A stretch of 64,000 nt of DNA from the NCBI GenBank assembly GCA_029266525.1, contig JAQSWQ010000004.1, positions 33,588 to 97,587 on the forward strand, written 5' to 3'. Both the position numbers and the translations under genes were made by a program. Source of the DNA: Microvirga sp. Lineage in GTDB: Bacteria; Pseudomonadota; Alphaproteobacteria; Rhizobiales; Beijerinckiaceae. How positions within the stretch are numbered: the stretch's first letter is position 1; each line of letters opens with the position of its first letter. This document shows, in pieces, positions 52,742-62,203 of the stretch. The notes under the pieces were generated by a model. The model had not been told where the DNA came from, ran no database searches, and worked only from the letters and a program-made list of their open reading frames with translations.

Positions 52742-55700
52742 GGCCGCGCGGCTGTCACCTCGACCCTGCCGAAGGCGGTGCGGCCGAAGCGGTCGGGGCG
52801 GTACATGTCCTCGACCACGGCCGGCGGATGCACGTAGCGGCCGGGCGCGACGGCGCGGACCATGTAGGCGACGGTAAAGAACGCTTCGTTGCCGGCCTCG
52901 CGATCGAAGGCCGCGACGAAGCGGTCGTCGCGATACTCGGTGTGAGCGGGCTCGTCGGTCTCGAGCCAGTCGAGCGCCGCGACGGTATCGCTGTCGACGA
53001 GCTTCGGGTTGTCGATCTCGAAGCCGGCCGGCAGGCGATCGACCAGGAGCACGCGCGCGGCCTTTGCCGCGGCTTCCGTCACCTTCAGCACGGCGACGAG
53101 CCGCTCGTTCTGCTTGACCTCGGCCGGATCCACCTTGGTCCCGTCGAGCTTGTAGTAGCTGCGCTCGATCGCATAGCCGTTCGAGGCTGCGGGCTCGAAG
53201 CTCGTCGGGTTGCCGGTCACGTTGATCACGACCTGCGCCGCCGCCGCGCCGGCGTTCGCGAGCGTCACCGGGCCGCGGTCGAGCGTCGCGGGCCGGAAGG
53301 TGCGGTAGAGCGAGCCCTTGCGCGGCGTCCCGTCGACGGTGAGCGAGATCGTCTCGGCATCGCGCGCGAGCGCATCCGCCGCGAGCACCATCCAGGCGTT
53401 CTCCTGCGTGCTCGTATAGCGGTGCGAGGCGCGCTCTTCCTCGATCACCCGCGAGATCGGCTGGATGGTCTCGCGGCCGATGCCGGCGTCCGAGACGAGC
53501 GCGAGCATGCCCGCCCCGTCGCGTAGCCGCGTGCCGTAATCGGGCCGGTAGTTGCCAGGATCGCGGGTCGAGCGAAGCTGCTCGACAGCCGCGCCGAACA
53601 CCGTCTGCGAGCGGCCCCGGTCGCCGAGGAGCCCCAAGGCCGCGCCGATCTGCGCCCGCGAAAGCGGGGTCTTGAAGGCGGCGAGCTTGGTGTCGGCGAG
53701 ATAGCGCAGGTCGCCCATCACCGGGCGGCCGTTGCGGGCGAGCACATAGGCGGCGTAGGCGAGATCGGCGCCGTTCGCCTCCACTTCGGTCGTGTTGGCG
53801 ACGAAGTTGCGAAGCCGCTCGAGCGCGAGGTCGAAGGCGCGCTGCGGCACCGCGAAGTTGCGCTCGCGCGCCCGCGTCAGGAAGTCGGCGACGTAGGCGG
53901 TGAGCCAGAGGTCGTCGCCGCCGACGCCCCAAAGGCCGAAGGCGCCGTTCGAATCCTGGCGCGACACCACGCGCTCGATCGCCTCGCGCACGCGCTCGTC
54001 GAGCTTGTCGTCGAGGGCGAGCGCCTCGGTGGCAGCGAGCCGGTTGACGTAGAGCAGCGGCAGCGCGCGGCTGACGATCTGCTCCGAGCATCCGTAAGGA
54101 TAGCCGTCCAGTGCCTGCAGCAGCCCCGGCACGTCGAGCGCGGCAAGCGGCGACACCGAGACCGAGACCGCGCCGGTGCCCGGCAGGATGTCGGCGAGGA
54201 GGTCGTTCGAGATGGTGAGGCTTGCGCCCGCCTCGAGCGGCCGCACGGTGCGGCGCACGAGACCGGAGGTGCCGGGCTGCACCGCAACGCGGAAGCTCTG
54301 TCCCGCCTCGACGTTCGGCCCGGTGATCTTCACGTCGACCAGGGCAAGCCCCGGCCCCGCCGCCGTAATCGGAATCGTGACGGCGCTCTTGGCGCCGGCC
54401 TCGAGCCGCATCGACCTGCGCAGCGCGTCGGCCGGCGCGAGCACCGGGCCGCGCACGTCGACGTCGAGCGTGTACTCGGCCGCGGCCCCCTCCACATTCG
54501 CGATCTGCATATGGAAACGCGACTGGTCGCCGACCGAGAGGAAGCGCGGCAAGGTGCCGGTGAGCACGACCGGATCGCGCACGATCACGTCCGCGCTCGC
54601 GCTGCCGACGCGGTTGGCGGTCCAGGCGACCGCCATCACCCGCACGGTGCCGTTGAAGGCTGGGATGTCGAAACTCACCTCCGCCGTGCCGTCCGGCCCA
54701 ACCCGCACCACGCCCGAGTAGCGCGCGAGCGGCTCCTGGGTCGGCGGGATGCCCTGCAGGCCGCCGTCGGAGCCGTCGCCGCCCGAGCGGATCGCGCCGC
54801 GCGTGCCCTGCATGCCGTCGATCAAATAGCCGTAGAGGTCGCGGATCTCGGTCGAGAGCTGCTTCTGGCCGAAGAAGTAGTCGACCGGGTTCGGCGTCTG
54901 GTAGCGGGTGAGGTTGAGGATGCCGACATCGACCGCGGCGACCGTGATGCGCGCCTCCTCGCCGGGCTGCAGCCCGGCAAGCCGGATCGGCAGGCGCATC
55001 TCGCCGCGCGGGCGCATCTGCGCCGGGGCGTTGAGCTGAACGCTGAGAGCGCGCGCGGCGCGGTCGACCTCGAACCAGGCGAGCCCAAGCGATCGCCCGG
55101 GCGTGCGCTTCGCCTGCGCATCGAGGGGGCGATGGGCGAGCGCGACGAGATAGGCGCCGGCGCCCCATTCGGCCTTCACCGGCATGGTCACGGTCGAGCC
55201 GTCCGCAGCGACCTCGACCACCTTGATGTCATGCACCTTGTCCGAGACCACCGCGAGGGTCGCCTTGCCGGCAAAACGCGGCGAGAGGCGCGCGCGGATC
55301 TCCTCGCCCGCAGAATAGCTCGCCTTGTCGAGCGTCACGTCGAGGAGGTCCGGCACGTCCGCCGTCTGGTCCCCCGACCAGCCGACCGTGAACGACACGC
55401 TGGTCTGCGCGGTCTCGATGCCGTCGGCGCGCAGGTCGAGCCGGTACGAGCCCCACTCGACCGGCGTCGCGATGCGGGCCGGCCCCTCGGCCGAAAGGTC
55501 GATCCGGCCGTCGGCGGCGCGGCGCGTCGACTTCACCGGCTCGAAGCCCCAGCGCCCGTCGCTGTTGAACCATTGATAGCGTCGCTCGACCTTGTAGAGG
55601 TTCCAGGAGACGCCCTGGCGTGCCTGCCGGGTGCCGTCCGGCGCGACCAGCACCACGTCGAAGGTCGCGGTCGCGCCCTCGGCGAGGTCGCCGCCGAAGT

Positions 55701-57951
55701 TCTTGCGCACGCCGATCACCGGCCCGTCGGGCAGGATCGGGATCGTGACGCTGCGCTCGACCGCGCGCCCGCCCTCCTCGCCGACGCGGAGAACGATCTT
55801 CGCCTCGGTCGGACGGGGCGCCGCGAGCGACTGGACCGGCACCTTCATGGTGACGCGCCCCTGCGCGTCGGTGGCGCCGCGCTCCTCGATCTCGGCGGTC
55901 GCGCTCTCGACCTGCTCGTCCTCGAGCCCGACCACGTAGTTCTCGAGCCCGCGGATGGCGGGCTTCGAGGCGGCCTGCACCGTGACCTCGCCCGAGACCT
56001 CGAGCTCGGCGCCGGGCGCGCCGTAGAGATAGCGCGCCTCGACATCGATCTCGGCCGGCTGGCCGGCGCGCAACGTCGGGGTCTTCGGCGTCAGCGTCAC
56101 CTCGAGCCGCTCGGGCACGTAGTCCTCGACCAGGAACGACGCCTCGCCGACCGGCTGGCCCTTCGGATCGGTGTAGGCGCTGATGCGCCACGTCCCGTGC
56201 ATGGCGCCTGAAAGCAGCGGCAGCGAGAAGGCGCGCCCGCCGAGACCCTGGTCCTCGACCTGCGCGCGGCGGTATTCGACCCCGTCCGGACGCTTCGCGA
56301 CCAATGTCAGCGGCAGGCCGGAGATCGCCGCCCCCTTGGCATCGCGCAGCAGCGCCGTCACGAACACCGTCTCGCCGGTGCGGTAGACGCCGCGCTCGGT
56401 GAAGACGAAGGCGTCGACCGTGCCGGGGGCGACGCGGCCCTTCACGCCGCGGTCGGTGAGGTCGAAGGCGCTACTCCCCAGATCGAGGAAGCCGTAATCC
56501 TGGCCCGTGGAGGCCACGATCATGCCGGGCGCGTTGCCGCCCTCGCCACGCGCCAGGCCGGGATCGAAGGCGACGTGGCCGGACGCGTCCGTCGACTTCG
56601 TCGCGAGCACGTCGTTGTTGCGGGCGACGAGCCGGATCTCGACATTGGGGAGCGGCTCGGCGGTCGCGAGCGAGCGCACCAAGGCGTGCACGCCGTCCTT
56701 GCCCTTGAAGGCGGTGAGCCCGAGATCGGAGACCACGAACCACTGCGTCGCGCGCGGGCTGTAATCCTCGTCGTCGGGCTGCGAGCCGTGCGGGCGCGCG
56801 ACCATCACGTAGACGCCGGGCTGGAGCCGCCCCACCGCCTCGGTCACGGGGAAGGCCGTGACCACGTCGCGGTTGAGATCGGATCTGGTTTCGAGCGTGC
56901 CCGACCAGATCTTCAGGCCCTTCTCGTCGGCGATCTTCTCGGCCGCGTTCCGCCCGATCTGGGCGAGGAATTCCTCAGAACGGACCGTCGGCAGGAGGTT
57001 GCGGTCGCCGATGCGGTAGATTGAGACCTCGACCGAGGGCGTGTTCACCGAGACGACCGGGATGCCTTCCTGGCCGGTGCGGGGCAGGACGTAGTTGCGC
57101 CCCGTGAAGCGCACCTGCGGCGAGCGGTCCCGCACGTAGACCTCGTAGTCGGCCGATTTCAGGAGGCTCTCGCCGACCGACGAGGGCAGGCCCTGGCGCA
57201 GCACGAAGGCGTAGCGCTCGCCGTGGCGCAGTCCATCGACGCAAAGCTGCGCATTCTCGGTGGTGATTGCGGCGTTGGCGGCGCCGGAGACCGCGACGTA
57301 AGGCGTGAAGTCGACGCGTCCCTGCGCCAGCGGCTCCGAGAAGTTGAAGCAGGCGCGCGGCGAGGCCGCGTCCGAATCGACCTTGTAATTCGTGATGCGG
57401 AAGCCGCGCTTCTCGCGCAGATCCTCGTAGATCTTGCGCAGCGGCGCGTCCTCGGCGAGCTTCAGGCTCTCGGCATACGCGTTCAGCGCCGGACGCCAGA
57501 TCTCGCGCATGGCGTAGATATCGCCGAGAAGCGCGAGCGCCTGCGCCTCCTCCGGGCGCGTCGTCGCGCGCTGGTAGGCCACGTAGGCGGCGGTCGTCGC
57601 GCGCTCCTGCAACTCGTAGCGCTCGCTCCAATCCTTCGGCGTGATCGCCTTTGTGGCCTTCGCGAAACCGACCCAGTTCGCGGGGTTGCGCGGTTCCAAT
57701 GTGATCGCGGCCGTGTAGAGGCTCGCGGCTCCCCGGTGATTGCTGCGGCCCATGAGGGTTTCGGCCTCGCGGCGGAGCTGCGCGGCCGGGCGCCCGGCGG
57801 CCGTGCCGCCCGCCTCGCCCTTGAGCTTCTCCTCGAGCCGCACGCCTTCGCTCGCGAGATCGTCGCGCACGAAGCTCTTCTGGGCGAGCGCGGGCAGGGC
57901 GGAGGCCAAGGCCGCTGCGACGAGTGCGGCTCGCAAAAGGCTCTTCAGCAT
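52738..57951 (-). CDS. Bacterial alpha-2-macroglobulin family protein (YfhM-like)
   Basis: A 1737-residue periplasmic protein thought to trap proteases that enter the envelope. The signal peptide (LLRAALVAAALASALPALA) is type I, not a lipobox as in E. coli YfhM. An N-terminal helical TPR-like part (GAASLYTAAITLEPRNPANWVGFAKA) precedes many macroglobulin beta domains (TERGVYRTGETVFVTALLRD, ARLSPRFAGKATLAVVSD). The thioester motif is intact, YGCSEQ at about residue 1287 (54079-54099), in the helical domain with QDSNGAFGLWG. The start at 57951 has GAGGAA upstream. Its last four bases overlap pbpC. Confidence 0.94.
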   Translation of the reverse strand: MLKSLLRAALVAAALASALPALAQKSFVRDDLASEGVRLEEKLKGEAGGTAAGRPAAQLRREAETLMGRSNHRGAASLYTAAITLEPRNPANWVGFAKATKAITPKDWSERYELQERATTAAYVAYQRATTRPEEAQALALLGDIYAMREIWRPALNAYAESLKLAEDAPLRKIYEDLREKRGFRITNYKVDSDAASPRACFNFSEPLAQGRVDFTPYVAVSGAANAAITTENAQLCVDGLRHGERYAFVLRQGLPSSVGESLLKSADYEVYVRDRSPQVRFTGRNYVLPRTGQEGIPVVSVNTPSVEVSIYRIGDRNLLPTVRSEEFLAQIGRNAAEKIADEKGLKIWSGTLETRSDLNRDVVTAFPVTEAVGRLQPGVYVMVARPHGSQPDDEDYSPRATQWFVVSDLGLTAFKGKDGVHALVRSLATAEPLPNVEIRLVARNNDVLATKSTDASGHVAFDPGLARGEGGNAPGMIVASTGQDYGFLDLGSSAFDLTDRGVKGRVAPGTVDAFVFTERGVYRTGETVFVTALLRDAKGAAISGLPLTLVAKRPDGVEYRRAQVEDQGLGGRAFSLPLLSGAMHGTWRISAYTDPKGQPVGEASFLVEDYVPERLEVTLTPKTPTLRAGQPAEIDVEARYLYGAPGAELEVSGEVTVQAASKPAIRGLENYVVGLEDEQVESATAEIEERGATDAQGRVTMKVPVQSLAAPRPTEAKIVLRVGEEGGRAVERSVTIPILPDGPVIGVRKNFGGDLAEGATATFDVVLVAPDGTRQARQGVSWNLYKVERRYQWFNSDGRWGFEPVKSTRRAADGRIDLSAEGPARIATPVEWGSYRLDLRADGIETAQTSVSFTVGWSGDQTADVPDLLDVTLDKASYSAGEEIRARLSPRFAGKATLAVVSDKVHDIKVVEVAADGSTVTMPVKAEWGAGAYLVALAHRPLDAQAKRTPGRSLGLAWFEVDRAARALSVQLNAPAQMRPRGEMRLPIRLAGLQPGEEARITVAAVDVGILNLTRYQTPNPVDYFFGQKQLSTEIRDLYGYLIDGMQGTRGAIRSGGDGSDGGLQGIPPTQEPLARYSGVVRVGPDGTAEVSFDIPAFNGTVRVMAVAWTANRVGSASADVIVRDPVVLTGTLPRFLSVGDQSRFHMQIANVEGAAAEYTLDVDVRGPVLAPADALRRSMRLEAGAKSAVTIPITAAGPGLALVDVKITGPNVEAGQSFRVAVQPGTSGLVRRTVRPLEAGASLTISNDLLADILPGTGAVSVSVSPLAALDVPGLLQALDGYPYGCSEQIVSRALPLLYVNRLAATEALALDDKLDERVREAIERVVSRQDSNGAFGLWGVGGDDLWLTAYVADFLTRARERNFAVPQRAFDLALERLRNFVANTTEVEANGADLAYAAYVLARNGRPVMGDLRYLADTKLAAFKTPLSRAQIGAALGLLGDRGRSQTVFGAAVEQLRSTRDPGNYRPDYGTRLRDGAGMLALVSDAGIGRETIQPISRVIEEERASHRYTSTQENAWMVLAADALARDAETISLTVDGTPRKGSLYRTFRPATLDRGPVTLANAGAAAAQVVINVTGNPTSFEPAASNGYAIERSYYKLDGTKVDPAEVKQNERLVAVLKVTEAAAKAARVLLVDRLPAGFEIDNPKLVDSDTVAALDWLETDEPAHTEYRDDRFVAAFDREAGNEAFFTVAYMVRAVAPGRYVHPPAVVEDMYRPDRFGRTAFGRVEVTAARP

Positions 57952-58119
57952 GATCGTTCCTCGGGCAAATTGGCCGGTGCCTTGAATGCAATGGGCCGAC
58001 CGCGCGATGCGGCGGCGCACGGACGGGAGCCTATCACTCGGTTCTCGCGCCGCAATGGGAGCGACTCGCGCCCCGCAGCGCTCTCTGCAAGACTGGTTTT
58101 CGGATCCGAGGAGCGGCCC

Positions 58120-59529
58120 ATGAGATTGCACGCCAGGCACTTCCTTGCCTTTGCCGCCGCGGCGGGGCTCGCAATTCTGTCGTCCGGCGCGGCCCTCGCG
58201 CAGGGGCCGAGGGGCTCGGCGCCGGCCACGGCCCAGTCCGAGGCGGCTTATGAGGCGGCCCGGACGGCGTTCGAGCGGCTGCCGGAGGCAGATCGCAAGG
58301 CGATCCAGGAGGCGCTGGTCTGGACCGGCGACCATGTCGGCGTGACGACCGGCGGATTCGGCCGGCGCACCTTCGAGGCGATCGTCGCCTATCAGAAGCG
58401 CGCCCAGCTCAAAGCCGACGGCGTCCTCGACGAGAGGGCGCGCGCCGGGCTGCAAGCGGCGGCCAAGAAGGCGAAGGACGCGGTGAAGTTCGCGCTCGTC
58501 ACCGACGCGAAGACCGGGATCGTCATCGGCGTGCCGCAGGCGATGCTGCCGATGCGCGACGTGAACCCGAACGGCGGGTCGCGCTGGCAGAGCGCCGATC
58601 AGAAGATCACGCTCGACACGCGTGCGATCGCGGCCGGTGAAACCGACCTCCAGGCGCTGTACGAGCGCAACCTAGCCATCCAGACGCCGGGCCGGCAGGT
58701 CACCTACAAGGTGCTGCGACCGGATTTCTTCGTCATTTCCGGCGAGACGCCGACCGGGAAATTCTACATGCGCTACGCGAGCGCCTCGGGGGGCCTGCGC
58801 GGGTTCTCGCTCGGCTACGACAAGGCGCTGGCGAAGAGCTTCGACAAGACCGTCATCGCGATCGCGAACAGCTTCACGCCGTTTCCGGAGCCCGGCGCGA
58901 GCACGGTCGCGGGCGCTGCGCCGACCCCGCCGGCGCGGCCGGCGAACGTCGAACCGCCGCGCCCGACCGGGCCGATCGCTACCGGCCTGGTGGTCGGACC
59001 TCGCGCAGTGGTGACGAGCGCCGCCGTCGAATCCTGCGCCGAGCCGCGGGTCGGCACGGCCAAAGCCCGCGTCGCGCGCAGCGACAAGGCGGCGGGGCTT
59101 GCGCTTCTCGACGTCGAGGGCAGCCGCTCGGCGCCGCCGATGCCCGCCCGGTCCGACCCGCTTGGCCCGGAAAAGGCCGTGGTCGCCCTGATGCATGCCG
59201 GACCGAGCGGCCTTTCCGTCATTCCCGGCGAGACCGGCTCGGAAGAGGCCGTGATCGCGCCGCTGCAGCCGGGAGCGAGCGGCGCGCCGGTGTTCGACCG
59301 TGCCGGTGCACTCGCCGGAATCGTCGGCGCGATGCCCGCCGCGCCGCGCCGCGTCGCCGGGATCGTCCCGCCGGCGCGCTACCGCCTCATCCCGATAAGC
59401 GAGCTCCGCAGCTTCCTTTCTGCGGCGGGCGCGACCCTCGCGCCGCCAAGCGGGGGAGGGGACAAGACCGCCGGGGAGATCGCCGCGAGCGCGGGCCCGG
59501 CTGTCGTAGCGGTCGATTGTGTCCGCTGA
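58120..59529 (+). CDS. Exported peptidoglycan-binding protein with degenerate trypsin-like domain
   Basis: A 469-residue protein, divergent from the A2M gene across 168 bases. The signal peptide (FLAFAAAAGLAILSSGAALA) is followed by a peptidoglycan-binding module near residues 50-115 with GGFGRRTFEAIVAYQKRAQLKADGVL. A middle domain has no family I know. A Pro-rich linker leads to a C-terminal trypsin-like domain: the nucleophile region GASGAPVFDRAGALAGIV is present, but the place of the catalytic His reads AVVTSAAVESC instead of a Thr-Ala-Ala-His pattern. It may bind rather than cut proteins. The ATG has GAGGAG seven bases upstream. Confidence 0.75.
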   Translation: MRLHARHFLAFAAAAGLAILSSGAALAQGPRGSAPATAQSEAAYEAARTAFERLPEADRKAIQEALVWTGDHVGVTTGGFGRRTFEAIVAYQKRAQLKADGVLDERARAGLQAAAKKAKDAVKFALVTDAKTGIVIGVPQAMLPMRDVNPNGGSRWQSADQKITLDTRAIAAGETDLQALYERNLAIQTPGRQVTYKVLRPDFFVISGETPTGKFYMRYASASGGLRGFSLGYDKALAKSFDKTVIAIANSFTPFPEPGASTVAGAAPTPPARPANVEPPRPTGPIATGLVVGPRAVVTSAAVESCAEPRVGTAKARVARSDKAAGLALLDVEGSRSAPPMPARSDPLGPEKAVVALMHAGPSGLSVIPGETGSEEAVIAPLQPGASGAPVFDRAGALAGIVGAMPAAPRRVAGIVPPARYRLIPISELRSFLSAAGATLAPPSGGGDKTAGEIAASAGPAVVAVDCVR

Positions 59530-59669
59530 CCGGTGCATCTCTCTCGCTGCGGGCCGGTTTGACACCGCTTCGGACGGCGTGTCTCATTTCGGCCACCCGT
59601 CGGCACGCGCGATGCATGCCTGACGGCAGGGCTCGCGTCCGCCATCGAAAAGGCAACAGGGAGAACGGC

Positions 59670-61244
59670 ATGAACATGCGATGGAAACTGACCGCCGCCG
59701 CGGTCGCGCTCGCCGCGAGCACCGCGCTGGCGCAGGCCCAGACGACGCTGCGCGTCGTGATGCATTCGGACCTCAAGATCGTCGACCCGATCTGGACCAC
59801 GGCGTACATCACCCGCAACCACGGCTACATGATCTACGACACCCTCTTCTCGATGGACGAGAAGGGCGAGATCAAGCCGCAGATGGTCGAGAAATACGAC
59901 GAGTCGGCGGACAAGCTCACCTACACCTTCACGCTGCGCGACGGCCTCCTCTGGCACGACGGCAAGCCGGTCACGGCCGAGGACTGCATCGCCTCGATCA
60001 AGCGCTGGGGCGCCAAGGACGCGCTCGGCCAGAAGCTCATGACGTTCGTCGACTCGATGACGGCGAGCGGCGAGAAGAGCTTCACGATCAAGCTCAAGGA
60101 GCCGACCGGCCTCCTCATCTTCGGCCTCGGCAAGCCCTCCTCGGTCGTTCCTTTCATGATGCCGAAGCGCATCGCCGAGACCGATCCCAATACCCAGATT
60201 TCCGAGTTCATCGGCTCCGGACCGTTCGTGTTCAAGACCGACGAGTGGAAGCCCGGCGACAAGACGGTCTACGTGAAGTTCGACAAGTACAAGCCCCGCG
60301 CGGAGCCGGCCTCGGGCTTGTCAGGCGGCAAGGTCGTGAAGGTCGACCGCGTCGAGTGGCGCGCGATCTCCGACCATCAGCAGGCGATCAACGCCCTGCT
60401 CGCGGGCGAGATCGACTACATGGAGGCCCCGACCCACGACCTCCTGCCGCTCGTCAAGGACAATGCCGACATCAAGCTCTGGGACTGGAACCCGCTCGGC
60501 AACCAATACACCTTCCGCCCCAACCACCTGCACAAGCCCTTCGACAACCCGAAGGTCAGGCAGGCGCTCTGGTACGCCTTCAACCAGAAGGATTTCCTGG
60601 AGGCGGTGATCGGGAATCCGCAATACTACAAGGTCTGCAAGTCGATGTTCGTCTGCGGCACCGCGCTCGCCTCGGACAAGGGCATGCAGGGGCTGCTCGA
60701 GTCGAACTTCCAGAAGGCGCGCGACCTCCTCAAGGAGGCGAATTACGACGGCACGCCGGTCGTGCTGATGCACTCGACCGACCTCTACGTCCTGACGAAC
60801 CTCGCCCCGGTCGCGAAGTCGCTGATGGAGCGGGCGGGCTTCAAGGTCGACATGCAGTCGATGGACTGGCAGACCGTCGTCGCGCGCCGGGCCAAGAAGG
60901 AGGCGCCGGGCCAGGGCGGCTGGAACGCCTTCCTGACCTCCTGGGTCTCGGCCGACATCCTGAACCCGGTGATGACCGGCTTCATCAACGCCGGCTGCGA
61001 CAAGGCGATGTTCGGCTGGCCCTGCGACCAGGAGATGGAGAAGCTGCGCGACCAGTTCGCCCGCGAGACCGATCCCGCGAAGCAGAAGGCGATCGCCGAG
61101 GCCGTGCAGGTGCGCAACACCGAGATCACGACCCATCTCTTCCTCGGCCAGTGGTATCAGCCGGGCGCCGGGCGCAAGAATGTCACCGGCATCCTCACCG
61201 CGCCCGCGCCGGTGTTCTGGAACGTCGAGAAGAAGGGGTCGTAA
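59670..61244 (+). CDS. ABC transporter substrate-binding protein, family 5 (first of two paralogs)
   Basis: A 524-residue periplasmic receptor. The signal peptide (KLTAAAVALAASTALA) is cleaved after AQA, and the mature protein has MHSDLKIVDPIWTTAYITR, then LLWHDGKPVTAEDCIASIKRWG near residue 85, the SBP_bac_5 core. FDNPKVRQALWYAFNQKDFLEAV near 290 and the C-terminal GWPCDQEMEKLRDQFARETD are shared with the second receptor at 62204. Transporters of this type carry peptides or glutathione-like solutes; no permease gene is in the window, though genes may follow beyond it. AGGGAGA lies seven bases before the ATG. Confidence 0.93.
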   Translation: MNMRWKLTAAAVALAASTALAQAQTTLRVVMHSDLKIVDPIWTTAYITRNHGYMIYDTLFSMDEKGEIKPQMVEKYDESADKLTYTFTLRDGLLWHDGKPVTAEDCIASIKRWGAKDALGQKLMTFVDSMTASGEKSFTIKLKEPTGLLIFGLGKPSSVVPFMMPKRIAETDPNTQISEFIGSGPFVFKTDEWKPGDKTVYVKFDKYKPRAEPASGLSGGKVVKVDRVEWRAISDHQQAINALLAGEIDYMEAPTHDLLPLVKDNADIKLWDWNPLGNQYTFRPNHLHKPFDNPKVRQALWYAFNQKDFLEAVIGNPQYYKVCKSMFVCGTALASDKGMQGLLESNFQKARDLLKEANYDGTPVVLMHSTDLYVLTNLAPVAKSLMERAGFKVDMQSMDWQTVVARRAKKEAPGQGGWNAFLTSWVSADILNPVMTGFINAGCDKAMFGWPCDQEMEKLRDQFARETDPAKQKAIAEAVQVRNTEITTHLFLGQWYQPGAGRKNVTGILTAPAPVFWNVEKKGS

Positions 61245-61267
61245 GGAAGCTCTCGAGTGAAGAGGCG

Positions 61268-61298
61268 GGAGCGGCGAGCAATCGCCGCTCCTTTCTTT
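61268..61298 (+). terminator. Rho-independent terminator after the first receptor gene
   Basis: A perfect 10-bp stem, GGAGCGGCGA (61268-61277) and TCGCCGCTCC (61282-61291), with a GCAA tetraloop and TTTCTTT after it. It separates the receptor gene from the higBA pair, which must then have its own promoter. Confidence 0.88.
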
Positions 61299-61327
61299 GC
61301 TCCCTATAAGCTTGCACTTTTATAAGC
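61297..61327 (+). promoter_or_regulatory. Candidate promoter/operator of the higBA pair
   Basis: TTGCTC (61297-61302) and TATAAG (61321-61326) are spaced by 18 bases, a possible -35/-10 pair that follows the terminator directly. The heptamer TATAAGC is repeated at 61305-61311 and 61321-61327, 16 bases apart, which could be the site of the antitoxin. The stretch is much richer in A and T than its surroundings. Confidence 0.4.
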
Positions 61328-61339
61328 GATCATCGCGTC

Positions 61340-61705
61340 ATGTGGCAGGTCGAGTTCGACGACCATTTCGCGACGAAGTTCGGGAAGCTGCCGCTGAAGG
61401 TGCGCAAGGCCATCGCGGCCTACGCCATCTTGCTGGAGAGCGAAGGTCCGCACCTCGCCTGTCCTCATGCCGATACTCTCAAGGGCTCGTCGCATGCCAA
61501 CATGAAGGAGCTCCGCCCGACGGTCGACAAGGTGGAGTGGCGTGTGGCGTATGCCTTCGACCCCCGGCGCCGGGCCATCCTGCTCGCGGCTGCGGCCAAG
61601 GGCGGGAAGAAGACCGCCTATAAGGGGCTGATCGGCAAGGCGGACATGCGCTTCTCAACGCATCTGGCGGCCCTGAGGCGCCCGGGCTCGAGAAAAAAGG
61701 AGTGA
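61340..61705 (+). CDS. higB: Type II toxin, RelE/HigB family
   Basis: A 121-residue toxin. It begins MWQVEFDDHFATKFGKLPL, then has the two helices KVRKAIAAYAILLES and the sheet MKELRPTVDKVEWRVAYAFDPRRRAILLAAAAKGGKK, the pattern of HigB/Gp49-like toxins that cleave ribosome-bound mRNA. The C-terminus is basic. Toxin first, antitoxin second is the HigBA order. It lies between two receptor genes and is five bases before the antitoxin gene. Confidence 0.82.
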   Translation: MWQVEFDDHFATKFGKLPLKVRKAIAAYAILLESEGPHLACPHADTLKGSSHANMKELRPTVDKVEWRVAYAFDPRRRAILLAAAAKGGKKTAYKGLIGKADMRFSTHLAALRRPGSRKKE

Positions 61706-61709
61706 TGCC

Positions 61710-62102
61710 ATGGCCGTCCCCCTCTCGAAAATGATCCAGCAATTTTCTGTAGATGATCAGGCGGACGTCAGGCGCCAAGCCCAGGAGCTCGTCGCCGAGC
61801 ACCGCTCGCTCACCCAGATCCGTAAGGCTCTCAAGCTCACGCAGACCGATCTCGCGGACGCCCTCGGAACGAGCCAGGCGAATGTCGCTCAAATCGAGCA
61901 GAAGAGCGACCTGATGGTGTCGACGCTGGAGCGCGTCGTGCGGGCGATGGGCGGCGAATTGCAACTGGTGGTCACGATCCCGCGGCAGGGTCGGGTGGTT
62001 CTCGAGCTCGGGAAGACGAAAGGGAGGACCATCGTCAGGCCAAAAGCCCGCAGGACGGCGTCGCCGCGCTCGACATCTCGGCGGCGGCTTGCCACCGCCT
62101 GA
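61710..62102 (+). CDS. higA: XRE-family antitoxin (HigA type)
   Basis: A 130-residue protein with a helix-turn-helix of the XRE class at about residues 34-90: ALKLTQTDLADALGTSQANV with VAQIEQKSDLMVSTLERVVRAMG. It would neutralise the HigB toxin and repress the operon. The C-terminal tail is strongly basic (KARRTASPRSTSRRR), unusual for an antitoxin, and may add DNA contacts. AGGAG precedes the ATG at good distance. Confidence 0.85.
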   Translation: MAVPLSKMIQQFSVDDQADVRRQAQELVAEHRSLTQIRKALKLTQTDLADALGTSQANVAQIEQKSDLMVSTLERVVRAMGGELQLVVTIPRQGRVVLELGKTKGRTIVRPKARRTASPRSTSRRRLATA

Positions 62103-62203
62103 GCGAAGCGGCCATTGGCCGGCTCGGCACTTGCCGGATCATTGCGCGTCCTTGGCGGAGTGCTAGGCTCCGAACGTCCATTCGCCGGACAGAGGAGGGT
62201 GCC

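Noticed and set aside
52742..55168. A 1499-residue version of PBP1C starting at 55168
   Set aside because: The upstream part is an out-of-frame shadow of the A2M gene. The GTG at 52741 gives a normal-length PbpC with its membrane anchor.
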